From positions 20,491,907-20,555,906 of the forward strand of contig NC_056529.1 in assembly GCF_019175285.1 (NCBI RefSeq): 64,000 nucleotides of DNA, in the 5' to 3' direction. The notes below the pieces were generated by a model, which was not told the origin of the DNA, searched no databases, and was given only the letters and a program-made list of their open reading frames with translations. The DNA comes from Sceloporus undulatus (lineage: Eukaryota > Chordata > Lepidosauria > Squamata > Phrynosomatidae). Shown one piece after another: positions 51,201 through 54,501 of the stretch. The position numbers were made by a program, and so were the translations under genes. Every line of letters starts with the position of its first letter. The first letter of the stretch is position 1.

Positions 51201-54200
51201 TGTGGATATAGAGGGCCAACTGCAACAACAACAAGTTTATTTAACACATCCTTCTCACCCTTCTTCAAAAGATGAAGGCATACTCCATTGGGCACCAATG
51301 AAAGTATGTTCAGCATCACTGTACCCCAAATCCTGACATTGTTGGTTTGCTATCTTTATCTGTCATGTTTACATTCTGCCTTTCCAGCAATGAGTTGAAG
51401 GGGCTCTCCATCACCACTCTCCAGCCTCACATCAGCCTTGGGAGGTAGGACAGGTTGAGACAGAATGAGTGTGGCCTAAGCTCCTTCTCTGAAAGCTGAC
51501 CTAAAGAGGGTAAGGGCTGACCTTCTAAGTGCCAGGGCTTAACCACTTCACACTGTTATATTTTTGCTAGTTGTGGGCAGAATCAATAAAGGAATCCAAC
51601 TGGTTTTCGGTATGAAGGACAGCTTTATATAGGAACAAACTCAGAACATACAAGACGATTCCTCAAAGGGGGAGAATGCAATCCATGCCTTAAAGCACTA
51701 AACCAATCTGCCTTTCCAGAAAACACCAAACAACCTACATTCTTTCTCCAGCCAGCTCAGCAGGTAGCAATAGACCTAGTAGTTTACTAATGCCTCTTCC
51801 CTTCAGGTCCTGTTTGTTTCCAGCTCTCAGTAATCCAGGCTGAGTCTCCCTTCTCCGAAATGCTTGGGACCAGAACTGTTTTGGGATTTCAGTTTTGCAG
51901 ATTTTGCAATATTTGCACATACATCATGAAACAACTTGGAGACGGGACCCACGCAATTCACTGATGATAAACACACAGCCTGGACATAATTTTAGACACA
52001 ATATTTAAAAATCATTTTGTGCATGAAACAAAGTTTGGGCAAACCGTCAGAAAGCAAAGGTGTCTCTCGCTCAGCCACCCACCTGGGCACTTTTGGAGCA
52101 TTTCCCAATTCCAGGGAACTTGTATTGCCAGGTTCTCCAAATAGTTTCATGCAGCAAAGAGCTATGAAGAAGGCTGCGTTCTAGCTAAATGCCTAACAAA
52201 AGTATTAATTCCAGCCCATTGAGCAATGTACGTTTCTCTGTGAGATTAACATACTGTCCACACTCAAAAGAACAGGAATCTTTATTTTTGGCATCTTGTT
52301 CAGTCTATGCAAAAGGATACGCTTCCCAACCTTCAAATAAGGGGACATCTCTTCTAAAAAGAGACACCTGCCAGCCCTACAAGAGACATGTTTTCTGACT
52401 CTCAAAGTAGGGACATCCTTTATAACAAGGGAGCCCTCCCAGTCCTATTGAAGAGTGGGTCACTTTTTGCAACAGGTCTGCCCTTAAGATGAGACCACTT
52501 GCAGTGTTACTACTACTACTAGAGACGTGTCCGGAAGCACCTATAACCCATCTGGACTTTCCTGCCCCAGTTTCACAACAGAGGTTTGTTTTCCCCTGTT
52601 ATGTTTCTTTCTTTCCCATCAAGACATTTCCTTTTTAAACTGCACTAACCTGGCAGCTCCTCTTCATTGCAAAACATTCTGGTTATACCACAGACGACAG
52701 CAGAAAGAGACCGAAACCATCCGTTGGCACAGAAACAGACCCTCCTACTGTAATATCCTTTAGATATTGCTATGGTCCAGGATGTTGAGTACCTACCTGC
52801 CTTCTATGCTTCTCATGCTATCTGGTGGACTGGCAGTTTTTGTGCCCTACTGGGCCACATTTGTGCCCACATTTGTGCCCACGGCTCCTTCTGCCTTTCC
52901 TGGAGATCTGCACAGACTTGCAACCAATGCCTTGCAGTTCAGACCACTACTGGTCCATGGACCAACACTTTGAGTAGCCTTCCTTTAGGCTACACTTGGG
53001 AGTCTTCTCTCCAAGACTTACTCCTTCTGGAAGGCAAGTACAAGATCTAAAGGTTATTAAGAGGGTCAGTTTCTGTGCCACACACTCTGCCAATTCTGCT
53101 GGTGGGTCCAGCAGTATTTGGCTTTAAGGTCCTACTTCTTCCCAACCTGAGATTACTTGCTGAGGATGGAAAGGCACTCTTGCCCATGCTCAACAAGCAA
53201 GAGCCGCGCTAGTTGTGGCACTACTTTCAGCCCCGTCAAGCCAAGCATCCTTTCTTTTGGGCTCCAACTCTGCAGACTCCTGCAACCAGCATGACCAACA
53301 TCCACTTTCTCGGATGTGAACCAGATGCACATTATTAGCAGCCAGCCTCAGAGGCCTTCCTTTGACAACTCCCCCAGCAGACGGCTGCAGGATTCTGGGG
53401 GCTCCAGTCCCCCAAGTTTGGAGGAGAAGGCACCCCTTTCTCCAAAAGATGACTACAGTACTAAAAGCAAGGCTGGCCCCTCTGTCCTGAATGCAGACAG
53501 GTCCTGTGGTGCATCTGGCACTTAGAAATAATGCTCTCTGACCTCACTGCAACTTCCAGGGCTCCATCCTACAGAATCCTGGGATTTGTAGTCTGCTGAG
53601 GCACCACCAGCACTTTTGGGCAGAGAAGGCTGATGATTGATTATGGATCTCCAGCCAGCCAGCCTACTACTCCTCCTCTTACCACCCCTATCACCATCTC
53701 AAGATGCTTCTCCCTCTCCTCCCCATCTCTCCCTCCTCTTGATGATGATTGATGATCGATCCCCCCTCAGCCAGCCTATGACTCCTGCCGCTATTACCAC
53801 GGCTATCCTCCTCCCCCCCAGGCCTCCTTACTATTGGTGATTATTGATGATCGATCCCCCCAATCAGCCTATGACTGCTGCCATTATTAACATTGCTCTC
53901 TCCCTCCTCTTGATGACTGATGATCGATCCTCTGCCTGCTGCCCCTGGCACCCCTTCTCTTCTCCCTCTCCTTCTACTCACGGACGCAGAGGGCAGCCAG
54001 GAGCTTGGCGGCGGCGCTGGGGACGGGGCAGTGGGGGAAGAGGGGCTTGAGGAGGTAGGTGGCGAAGACGAAGGCCACGATGTACTGGGAGGAGGGCCGG
54101 ATGATGAGCAGCTCGACCCAGAGCTTGAGGAAGGCGGGCAGGGGCCCGTAGACCTCCAGGACGTAGGCGTAGTCCCCGCCGGACTTGGCCAGGGTGGTGC

Positions 54201-54501
54201 CCAGCTCGGCGTAGCAGAGGGCGCCCACGATGGAGAAGAGCCCGCAGGCCGCCCAGACCACCAGCGAGAGCCCCGGGGAGCCGGCCTCCCGAAGCACCCC
54301 GGTGGGCGCCACGAAGATGCCCGAGCCGATGATGGTGCCCACGATGATGGCCACGCCGTTCGAGAGCGTGATGCTCCGCTGCAGCGCCACGTTCTCCTTC
54401 CCCCCGTCGGCCTCCAGCATGCCCTGCCCTTCTTCCTCGGGAGGGCAGCCCCCCGAGGCCGAGGAAGGGCGCTTCTTCAGGCCCTCGCCGCCCAGCGCCA
54501 T
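14049..54501 (-). CDS. SLC7A5: SLC7A5 / LAT1, complete spliced coding region (10 exons)
   Basis: Large neutral amino acid transporter 1: a sodium-independent plasma-membrane exchanger that imports leucine, phenylalanine, tryptophan, thyroid hormone and L-DOPA in exchange for intracellular glutamine or histidine, as a disulphide-linked heterodimer with 4F2hc (SLC3A2). Ten exons join in frame: 54501-53982, 39821-39696, 25120-25015, 24391-24347, 23008-22885, 21454-21351, 20657-20561, 17612-17463, 16726-16549 and 14104-14049, all minus strand. The total is 1506 nt, or 501 residues plus stop; human LAT1 has 507. Visible hallmarks are the unwound TM1 motif GSG at residues 59-61, the Cys at 158 (human C164, which pairs with 4F2hc) and the gating Phe at 246 (human F252) in [12 protein letters not shown]1-specific stretches such as [20 protein letters not shown] and the C-terminal [14 protein letters not shown] separate it from LAT2 (SLC7A8). 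No coding exon is broken. The N-terminal 40 residues diverge, as is usual in this family. Confidence 0.97.
14198..14287 (-). mobile_element. Foldback repeat E, half copy with best hammerhead-like core
   Basis: The minus strand reads CTGAAGA, T, GCCAGC, loop TACAGAT, GCTGGC, GAAATGTC and AGGAATAAACTCTTCTAGAA. The paired GCCAGC and GCTGGC segments lie between CTGAAGA and GAAA, as in a hammerhead ribozyme, apart from one extra T. Confidence 0.6.
14288..14400 (-). mobile_element. L2-like LINE 3' end with (ATT)n
   Basis: The plus strand shows (AGT)n and (AAT)n, then TTTTTATTTCTTACCCGCCT. On the minus strand that is AGGCGGGTAAGAAATAAAAA with an ATT tail. Confidence 0.6.
15492..15704 (-). mobile_element. 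5S-rRNA-derived SINE
   Basis: On the minus strand GATCTTGGAAGCTAAGCAGG and GTTAGTACTTGGATAGGAGA match the 5S rRNA internal promoter region. The tail ends in the GACTTGAAxxCAC-type motif shared with the tRNA-headed SINE. Confidence 0.9.
15732..15955 (-). mobile_element. 5S-rRNA-derived SINE, second in pair
   Basis: Tail (ATGTGCCTTCGAGTCGCC in reverse), body CTCTGAAAAATAACC and 5S head CAGGGCTGACCCTGCTTAGC, same orientation as the copy immediately before it. Confidence 0.88.
15990..16105 (-). mobile_element. L2-like LINE 3' end
   Basis: ATTATTATCATTATTATAC then TTTATTTATATAGCGCTGTA, the same ending as the copy at 57600. Confidence 0.55.
16549..16726 (-). CDS. SLC7A5: SLC7A5 coding exon 9 (residues 425-484)
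   Basis: 178 nt encoding [40 protein letters not shown] and [19 protein letters not shown], which covers TM11, TM12 and the start of the cytosolic tail. Acceptor GAGCAG, donor GTGAGT. The exon ends one base into the next codon. Confidence 0.96.
17001..17233 (-). mobile_element. Tigger-like MITE A, full length
   Basis: TACAGTCAGCCCTCC and AAGGACCCACTGTA terminal inverted repeats, TA at both ends, in SLC7A5 intron 8. Confidence 0.92.
17463..17612 (-). CDS. SLC7A5: SLC7A5 coding exon 8 (residues 375-424)
   Basis: 150 nt, exactly 50 codons, encoding [20 protein letters not shown] then [20 protein letters not shown] and [10 protein letters not shown]. It spans TM9 and TM10. Acceptor CTCCAG, donor GTGAGG. 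Phase 0 at both ends. Confidence 0.97.
17755..17840 (-). mobile_element. CR1 LINE 3' fragment
   Basis: GAGCCATAGAGTTACAAGAG then ACCCCAAGGGACATCCAATC, the reverse of the CR1 3' end that reads TTGGATGxCCCTTGGGGTCT. Confidence 0.75.
18039..18166. mobile_element. hAT-like MITE D with 8-bp target duplication
   Basis: Begins CAGTGGTTTCCAAACTTTGG and ends AGTTTGGGGATCACTG. The flanks CTTTAGAC and ATTTAGAC match at 7 of 8 bases, as expected for a hAT insertion. Confidence 0.88.
18963..19060 (+). mobile_element. Repeat F (GCATCTGAAGAAGT family)
   Basis: ATGCATCTGAAGACGTAGGT, AAAGCTCAGGCTACC, and TTAGTCTCAAAGGTGCTGCA. The same order is seen in the inverted repeat at 21531-21831. Confidence 0.7.
19612..20040 (-). 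mobile_element. 5S-rRNA-derived SINE split by a MITE
   Basis: Tail part 19612-19679 and 5S-head part 19873-20040 are separated by a complete palindromic MITE. The head reads ACTAAACAGGGCTGACCGTG in plus orientation. Confidence 0.85.
19680..19872. mobile_element. Palindromic MITE inserted in the SINE
   Basis: CACCATTTTAACCACCATGG at the left and GCCATGGCAGTTAAAGTGGT at the right are inverted. The flanks TCTTAGGC and CCTCAGGC may be a diverged 8-bp target duplication. Confidence 0.85.
20060..20200 (+). mobile_element. tRNA-derived SINE, first of a tandem pair
   Basis: A-box-like TTTAATGGTTTGAGTGTTG, B-box GGGTTCAAGTCTC and CTCTCAGTCTCAGAGGA. The tail is truncated. Confidence 0.82.
20201..20400 (+). 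mobile_element. tRNA-derived SINE, second of the pair
   Basis: Head GATGTAATGTTTTGAATG, then CACTGGGTAACCTTC, CTCAGCCTCAGAGGAAAGCC and tail TGACTTGAAAGCACATGAAC. Confidence 0.82.
20561..20657 (-). CDS. SLC7A5: SLC7A5 coding exon 7 (residues 342-374)
   Basis: 97 nt encoding [20 protein letters not shown] and [12 protein letters not shown], the cytosolic loop between TM8 and TM9 that is typical of the LAT family. Acceptor CTTCAG, donor GTAAGG. The exon ends in phase 0. Confidence 0.95.
20815..20960. repeat. Cryptic TGTGCAATGCA repeat
   Basis: Words such as AATGTGCAATCC, CAATGCACAACC and CATGTGCAATGCATGG alternate on both strands, as at 6485-6625. Confidence 0.55.
21170..21290. mobile_element. 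Short palindromic MITE (AACTGGGCATGCTGG type)
   Basis: CCATAATCCCCAACAACTGG opposite GGTTGGGACTGATGGATTCT. Related pieces lie at 24060-24130 and 62530-62645. Confidence 0.5.
21351..21454 (-). CDS. SLC7A5: SLC7A5 coding exon 6 (residues 308-342)
   Basis: 104 nt encoding [20 protein letters not shown] and [15 protein letters not shown], spanning TM8. Acceptor TAACAG, donor GTACAT, which is a non-optimal GT donor. About 75-380 nt upstream of the acceptor, intron 5 carries a long inverted repeat. Confidence 0.95.
21531..21831. repeat. Long inverted repeat made of two F elements (intron 5)
   Basis: The left arm (21531-21633) starts ACTAGT and contains ATGCATCTGAGGAAGT. The right arm (21728-21831) is its complement, ending CCTCAGATGCAT and ACTAGT. 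TAACTAGTTATCT occurs at both 21682 and 21835, suggesting a target duplication around the right arm. Confidence 0.85.
21920..22099 (+). mobile_element. L2-like LINE 3' end
   Basis: AGATTGTAAGCCTGAGGGCA, GGGAAATGTCTAATTC, then GGGGTGTAAATGCAGTATAT. It matches the piece inserted in the SINE at 45345-45757. Confidence 0.65.
22100..22445. mobile_element. MITE C (TATAAGTC family), copy 1
   Basis: ATACTCATGTATAAGTCTAG at the left, CTTGACTTATACACGAGGTC at the right, with AACCTGAGTCGACATATCCA internally. Lies in intron 5. Confidence 0.8.
22885..23008 (-). CDS. SLC7A5: SLC7A5 coding exon 5 (residues 266-307)
   Basis: 124 nt encoding TM7 and the following loop: [20 protein letters not shown], then [20 protein letters not shown]. 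Acceptor CTTCAG, donor GTAAAG, a weaker-than-consensus donor. The exon ends in phase 0 after GCC GTG. Confidence 0.95.
23117..23282. mobile_element. Palindromic MITE
   Basis: AGCTGCATCTACACTGCAGA, GGGATTTGTAGTTTGTTGCA and the complementary ATGACAAATCCTAGAATTCC. Lies in intron 4 just before exon 5. Confidence 0.8.
23431..23785. mobile_element. MITE C, copy 2
   Basis: ATATACTCATGTATAAGTCT through GACCTGAGTTGACTTATCCA to CTTCAACTTATACATC, followed by a (GAAA)n run at 23785-23806. Confidence 0.82.
24130..24300. mobile_element. Palindromic MITE
   Basis: AAATCTAGGATTTGTAGTTT opposite AACAAACTACAGTTCCCTGA, ending GGATTATTTCTGCGGTGCGG. It ends about 45 bp from the exon 4 donor. Confidence 0.82.
24347..24391 (-). 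CDS. SLC7A5: SLC7A5 coding exon 4 (residues 251-266, 45-nt exon)
   Basis: A very short exon encoding [15 protein letters not shown], the highly conserved intracellular loop after TM6. Acceptor ATGCAG, donor GTGAGT. It is too short to stand out as an open frame and was placed by family similarity and by phase (2 to 2). Confidence 0.95.
24553..24775. mobile_element. Palindromic MITE, full length
   Basis: CAGTTTGACACCACTTTAAT at the left and TTAAAGTGGTGTCAAACTGC at the right, with ATCCTGGGTTTTGTAG opposite CTACAAATCCCAGGAT. Occupies a third of intron 3. Confidence 0.9.
25015..25120 (-). CDS. SLC7A5: SLC7A5 coding exon 3 (residues 216-251)
   Basis: 106 nt encoding the extracellular loop ([20 protein letters not shown]) and TM6 with the gating segment SGLFAYGGW. 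Phe246 corresponds to human F252. Acceptor CATACAG, donor GTAAGT. The exon begins phase 1 and ends phase 2, splitting the Trp codon. Confidence 0.96.
25236..25452. mobile_element. Palindromic MITE, full length
   Basis: GGCTGCATCCGCACTGCAGA and TCTGCAGTGCAGATGCAGCC are near-perfect inverted ends. Confidence 0.92.
25795..25872. mobile_element. Palindromic MITE, half copy
   Basis: CCCACTTTAACCACTATGTC then GAATTATGGGATTTCTAGTT. The right half is missing. Confidence 0.6.
25880..26065 (+). mobile_element. L2-like LINE 3' UTR
   Basis: T-rich tract ending TTTTTAGACTGTAAGCTGCT then TTGGGTCCCAATTTTGCAAG, the usual 3' UTR style of L2-like elements. Confidence 0.5.
26878..27390 (-). mobile_element. 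5S-rRNA-derived SINE split by MITE C
   Basis: Tail half 26878-26946 (ATGTGCCTTCATGATGCCC) and head half 27313-27390 (CTAACCACAGCTGATTCTGC) are separated by a complete MITE C. Confidence 0.85.
26947..27312. mobile_element. MITE C, copy 3, nested in a 5S SINE
   Basis: ACTATAAGTCGACCTCATGT and TTTCTAGATTTATACATGAA lie near the two ends. TATACAGTA stands on both sides. Confidence 0.85.
27405..27588 (-). mobile_element. 5S-rRNA-derived SINE
   Basis: Reversed tail, TTCCTTGGAAATATAGCC body and 5S head ACTAACCAGGGCTGACCCTA. Confidence 0.85.
27603..27797 (-). mobile_element. 5S-rRNA-derived SINE
   Basis: CTATGTGCCTTCATG tail, then AAGTACTAACCAGGGCTTAA and GCTTAGCTTCCAAGATTGGA of the 5S head. Confidence 0.88.
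27826..28036 (-). mobile_element. 5S-rRNA-derived SINE
   Basis: Best-preserved tail of the cluster, TATGTGCCTTCAAGTCGCCT, with head GTGACCCTGCTTAGCTTCCA. Confidence 0.9.
28180..28539 (+). mobile_element. Unnamed 400-bp repeat H, copy 1 (intron 2)
   Basis: AACAGTTGGGTTTGGTTCTG, GTATTGCATCAGAACAGAAA and AAGGACAAAATTTAGCAGCA occur in the same order, reversed and complemented, at 41240-41640. I do not recognise the family. Confidence 0.85.
28540..28695 (-). mobile_element. 5S-rRNA-derived SINE, tail-truncated
   Basis: Body TTCTTCCTCTGAAATATCAT and head TACTAACCAGGGCTGACCCT. The tail is replaced by repeat H. Confidence 0.85.
28915..29062 (+). mobile_element. Second tRNA-derived SINE type (Sauria-SINE-like)
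   Basis: ATAGCTCAACAGTCGAGCAT (A box), TCTTGGGTTCAACCTC (B box) and TCGGTCAGAGTTGACAACAT, typical of lizard SINEs that read AGCTCAGTGGxAGAGCAT. Confidence 0.7.
29065..32268. other. Low-repeat part of intron 2
   Basis: About 3.2 kb of mostly unique sequence with no SINE. A cryptic GACTTG repeat lies at 30420-30870. This is the largest repeat-poor stretch inside the gene. Confidence 0.5.
30420..30870. repeat. Cryptic GACTTG / AACTTG repeat
   Basis: CACAACTTGGACTTGACTCG near 30450 and GACTTGAGACTTGAATTGAG near 30788 belong to one element rich in GACTTG words. Confidence 0.6.
32270..32668. mobile_element. MITE C, copy 4
   Basis: TATATACTCAACTATAAGTT at the left, TTATACACGAGTATATACAG at the right, with CATTGACCCATGGATAAGTC internally. 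Confidence 0.85.
33380..33480. mobile_element. Palindromic MITE, diverged
   Basis: CGTTTTAATTCGG and TCCTGGGATTTGTAGATTTG. The right arm is weak. Confidence 0.5.
33485..33663 (-). mobile_element. tRNA-derived SINE
   Basis: AAGGTCACCCAATGGGTTTC then GAACCCTGGTCTCTAGAGTC and CAAACCACTATACCATGCTG, the reversed head. Confidence 0.88.
33668..33788 (-). mobile_element. Tigger-like MITE A, half copy
   Basis: CAGGACTTAAGCATCCATGG through GGCCCAATGTA. The other half is missing. Confidence 0.8.
34555..34966 (+). mobile_element. MITE G, copy 2, with both ends
   Basis: Inverted ends GGCCTGATTCCCACT and AGTGGGAATGAGGCC frame about 412 bp. This copy defines the element. Confidence 0.85.
36030..36372 (+). 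mobile_element. Tigger-like MITE B
   Basis: CTTATCCGAAATGCCTGGGA, ATTTTGGAATATTTGCACAT, TTTTGTGCATGAAACAAAGT, GGAAAGCAAAGGTGTCACTC and ending GAGACTCAACCTGTA. It is strikingly like a Tigger family known from mammals. Confidence 0.85.
36438..36659. mobile_element. Mariner/Tigger-like MITE (GTTTTCATGGGGG type)
   Basis: TGGCCCCCCGTTTTCATGGG at the left and GTGAGAATGGAGGAGCGACT with GTAT at the right are diverged inverted ends around about 220 bp. Confidence 0.65.
36660..36800 (-). mobile_element. L2-like LINE 3' fragment
   Basis: TTATATTATCATCATGAATT, CCAAGCCGCTTTAAAAACC and ATTTATGTATTTATTTAAAA. Confidence 0.4.
37080..37213. mobile_element. hAT-like MITE D
   Basis: AGTGATTCCTAAACTTTGGT and ACCAAAGGTTGGGAGCCACT are inverted ends with a TGGACATCAGCTCCCAGAAG core. 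Confidence 0.85.
37222..37350 (-). mobile_element. Sauria-SINE-like tRNA SINE, partial
   Basis: GGGATTGAACCTGAGTCTTT and CTGCATGCAGAGCAGACACT are the reversed B-box and anticodon-arm segments. Confidence 0.7.
37352..37472. mobile_element. hAT-like MITE D
   Basis: GGTTCCCAAACTTTGGTCCT and AACATTTGGAGGACCAAAGA are inverted around CAGCTCCCAGTAGCCCCAGC. Confidence 0.85.
37868..37945 (-). mobile_element. CR1-like 3' fragment
   Basis: CTGCAGAGTCAGAAGGGATC and CTGATCTAAACCCCTGCCTT resemble the reverse of a CR1/L3 3' end. Confidence 0.45.
38322..38722 (-). mobile_element. 5S-rRNA-derived SINE, interrupted
   Basis: Tail half 38322-38460 and head half from about 38615 (GCCAGGCCTGGCCCTGCTCA). Between them lies a fragment with GGTCCAGGGACCACCACTTT, of a kind also seen at 44445-44525 and 52935-52980. 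Confidence 0.75.
38735..38955 (-). mobile_element. Tigger-like MITE A with (CA)n
   Basis: GGTCAGCCCTCTATATCCAC to CAAGGGCCCCCTGTA. A (CA)n run at 38784-38799 has expanded within. Confidence 0.88.
39696..39821 (-). CDS. SLC7A5: SLC7A5 coding exon 2 (residues 174-215)
   Basis: 126 nt covering the TM4-TM5 region, including [20 protein letters not shown]. The acceptor is TTTCCAG and the donor GTGAGT (39695-39690). The exon starts and ends in phase 1, so skipping it would preserve the reading frame. A palindromic MITE sits only about 70 bp upstream of its acceptor. Confidence 0.96.
39893..40118. mobile_element. Palindromic MITE next to exon 2
   Basis: GGCTGCATCCGCACTGCAGA and TTCTGCAGTGTGGATGCAGC are the inverted ends. 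It starts 72 bp upstream of the exon 2 acceptor. Confidence 0.92.
40249..40405. mobile_element. Palindromic MITE
   Basis: GAGCATCTACACTGTAGAAA, CGACCCCACTTTAAGTACTG, and CAAACTACAAATCCCCGGTT. The right end is incomplete. Confidence 0.75.
40820..40850. repeat. (AATG)n microsatellite
   Basis: About seven AATG units. Confidence 0.9.
41240..41640 (-). mobile_element. Unnamed 400-bp repeat H, copy 2 (intron 1), inverted
   Basis: TGCTGCTAAATTTTGTCCTT, TTCTGTTCTGATGCAATACA and CAGAACCAAACCCAACTGTT mirror the copy at 28180. The two are similar by eye over almost the whole length. Confidence 0.85.
41765..41885 (+). mobile_element. L2-like LINE 3' end
   Basis: ACCTGCCTTGATCCTTCTGG and AAATGCAGGGTATAAATAAA followed by ATT repeats. 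Confidence 0.55.
41893..42113 (+). mobile_element. 5S-rRNA-derived SINE, plus orientation
   Basis: GTCTGGTCTTGGAAGTCAAG then GGTTGGTACTTGGATGGGAA match 5S rRNA box A/C sequence. The tail reads AAGTCGATAGGCAACTTGAA with GGCACATGC. Confidence 0.92.
42429..42564. mobile_element. hAT-like MITE D, intact ends
   Basis: CAGTGGTTCCCAAACTTTGG and CCAAAGTTTGGGAACCACTG are perfect 20-bp inverted ends. GCTTAGAA and GCTCAGAG flank it. Confidence 0.92.
42960..43052 (-). mobile_element. Tigger-like MITE A, half copy
   Basis: TAATGGGACTTGAGCATCCA to AAGGACCCACTGTA. A second, oppositely oriented piece follows at 43070. Confidence 0.82.
43070..43325 (+). mobile_element. Tigger-like MITE A with two microsatellites
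   Basis: A (CAT)n run (43085-43122) splits the left end, then GTGGGCCCTTGGTGTCTGCT and AAAATCAAGGTTTGCTTTTT. A (GT)n run lies at 43253-43278. Confidence 0.8.
43801..44016. mobile_element. Palindromic MITE, full length
   Basis: GGCTGCATCTGCACTGCAGA and TTCTGCAGTGCAGATGCAAC ends, with AACAAATTACAAATCCCAGG internally. Confidence 0.92.
44018..44212 (-). mobile_element. tRNA-derived SINE, near complete
   Basis: Reversed tail TTGTTGTGTGCCTTCAAGTG, then CCTATGGCGACCCTAAGGTG, CATGGCCGAGCTGGGATTCA and CCTCAAACCACTCTACC. Confidence 0.93.
44325..44420 (+). mobile_element. CR1 LINE 3' terminus
   Basis: CTTCCTGCATGGTAGAATGG, GGCTGGATTGGATGATCCTT and a terminal GATTCTATGATT. Confidence 0.85.
44425..45235. 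other. Intron 1, mostly unique
   Basis: Only a short GGCCCATGAACCACCACTTT fragment near 44500 belongs to a recognisable repeat. Open frames here show no family resemblance. Confidence 0.4.
45238..45281. repeat. (ATT)n microsatellite
   Basis: About 14 ATT units. Confidence 0.92.
45345..45757 (-). mobile_element. tRNA-derived SINE split by an L2-like insertion
   Basis: Tail 45345-45372 and body-head 45586-45757 (ending CCACTACACCACGCTGGCT) enclose a LINE 3' end. Confidence 0.85.
45373..45585 (+). mobile_element. L2-like LINE 3' end inside the SINE
   Basis: AGATTGTAAGCCTGAGGGCA, CAGCGCTGTGTAAACTTACA and AAATAAAGG with AAT repeats. The SINE has lost about 60 bp at the junction. Confidence 0.7.
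45950..46035 (+). mobile_element. 5S-type SINE, tail part
   Basis: CTCCTTGCCTGAGAAAACCC, then AAGTTGACAAGTGACCTGAA and GACACATATGC. Confidence 0.75.
46036..46255 (+). mobile_element. 5S-rRNA-derived SINE, plus orientation
   Basis: CCCATCTGATCATGGAAGCT, GGTTAGTACCTGGGTGGGAG (5S box A to C), and tail CAAGCAACTTGAAGGCGCAC. Confidence 0.93.
46258..46398 (+). mobile_element. 5S-rRNA-derived SINE, cut by foldback repeat
   Basis: GCTTGATCTTGGGAGCTAAG and GGTTAGCACTTGGATGGGAG. It stops at GAAATTCA where the foldback repeat begins. Confidence 0.9.
46399..46642. mobile_element. Foldback repeat E, near-complete copy
   Basis: GAAATCGAAGGCTTTCATGG, TCTAGAAGAGTTTATTCCTG, an A-rich centre, then AGGAATAAACTCTTCTAGAA. 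GAAATTCA and GAAATTCG flank it, a likely 8-bp target duplication. Confidence 0.8.
46970..47208 (+). mobile_element. Tigger-like MITE A, full length
   Basis: TACAGTGGGCCCTTGGTATC and AGAGGGCTGACTGTA are the terminal inverted repeats, TA at both ends. Confidence 0.93.
47893..47990 (-). mobile_element. L2-like LINE 3' end
   Basis: TTTATTTATATCCCACCCTT then TCCCCAAACTGGGACTCAGG. Confidence 0.55.
48030..48218 (-). mobile_element. tRNA-derived SINE, near complete
   Basis: GTTGTTGTGTGCCTCTCCGA, ACCTATCATGGGGTTTTCAT, CTGAGAGAGTGTGACTTGCA and CAAACCCTGGTCTCCAGATT. Confidence 0.92.
48250..48348 (-). mobile_element. Tigger-like MITE B, fragment
   Basis: TTTGCACATATTCCAAAATG and GTTCCAAGCATTTCAGAAAA, reverse of the left end of MITE B. 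Confidence 0.75.
48680..48822. mobile_element. Palindromic MITE, short version
   Basis: GGCTGCATCTGCAGGGCAGA at the left and TTATGCACTGTGGATGCAAC at the right. Confidence 0.82.
49170..49585 (+). pseudogene. CR1 LINE, fragment of the reverse transcriptase ORF
   Basis: The frame at about 49120-49473 contains [18 protein letters not shown] and DIKFADGIK, which resemble the CR1 core GSVLGPxLFNIFINDLDxG and KFADDTK. The typical FNREKCK-like end appears as GTTTTAACAGGGAGAAATGT. The motif is degenerate (GI for the catalytic DD), so this copy is inactive. Confidence 0.85.
49591..49809 (-). mobile_element. Tigger-like MITE A
   Basis: GACAGTTGGTCCTCCTTATC to CAAGGACCCACTGTA. Confidence 0.9.
49811..49860. 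mobile_element. Palindromic MITE, terminal half
   Basis: AAAGCGGTGTCAAGCTGCAT then TTTCTGCAGTGCAGATGAGT. It abuts the Tigger-like MITE. Confidence 0.75.
50480..50592 (-). mobile_element. Tigger-like MITE B, internal fragment
   Basis: CTTTTGCACATGAAATTACC, TTCAGGCTATGGATATAAAG and GGATTTGGGTCCCATATCCA. Confidence 0.7.
50598..50765 (+). mobile_element. tRNA-derived SINE
   Basis: GCCAGCGTGATGTAGTGGTT (A box), GACAGGGTTTGAATCTTGGC (B box), CCCACTGGGTCATCTTGGGC. The tail is incomplete. Confidence 0.92.
50888..50965 (-). mobile_element. Repeat F fragment
   Basis: AGAGATCTTGTAGCATCTTT, GGGACTAACTGAGCGGAAGA then GTAAGTTTTCGAGT. Confidence 0.7.
51012..51223 (+). mobile_element. Tigger-like MITE A between (CAA)n tracts
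   Basis: CACTGGGCCCTTGGCATCCA to TAGAGGGCCAACTGCA, with (CAA)n on both sides. Confidence 0.85.
51340..51480 (-). mobile_element. L2-like LINE 3' region, diverged
   Basis: CATTCTGCCTTTCCAGCAAT, then CAGCCTTGGGAGGTAGGACA, typical of LINE 3' UTR sequence near its end. Confidence 0.4.
51838..52135 (+). mobile_element. Tigger-like MITE B
   Basis: CTTCTCCGAAATGCTTGGGA, AATATTTGCACATACATCAT, TTTTGTGCATGAAACAAAGT and CAGAAAGCAAAGGTGTCTCT. Confidence 0.85.
52140..53520. other. Intron 1 near the promoter, mostly unique
   Basis: Apart from a GGTCCATGGACCAACACTTT fragment near 52940, no repeat or coding signal is recognised. This stretch could hold intronic regulatory sequence. Confidence 0.4.
53525..53625. 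mobile_element. Palindromic MITE, partial
   Basis: TGACCTCACTGCAACTTCCA, AGAATCCTGGGATTTGTAGT and CACTTTTGGGCAGAGAAGGC. Confidence 0.65.
53630..53975. repeat. Degenerate minisatellite at the 5' end of intron 1
   Basis: About four diverged units of roughly 65-110 bp share the pattern TGATGATTGATGATCGATCC followed by a C/T-rich stretch with CCAGCCTATGACT. Unit starts lie near 53630, 53740, 53834 and 53909. The last unit runs up to the exon 1 splice donor. Confidence 0.7.
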
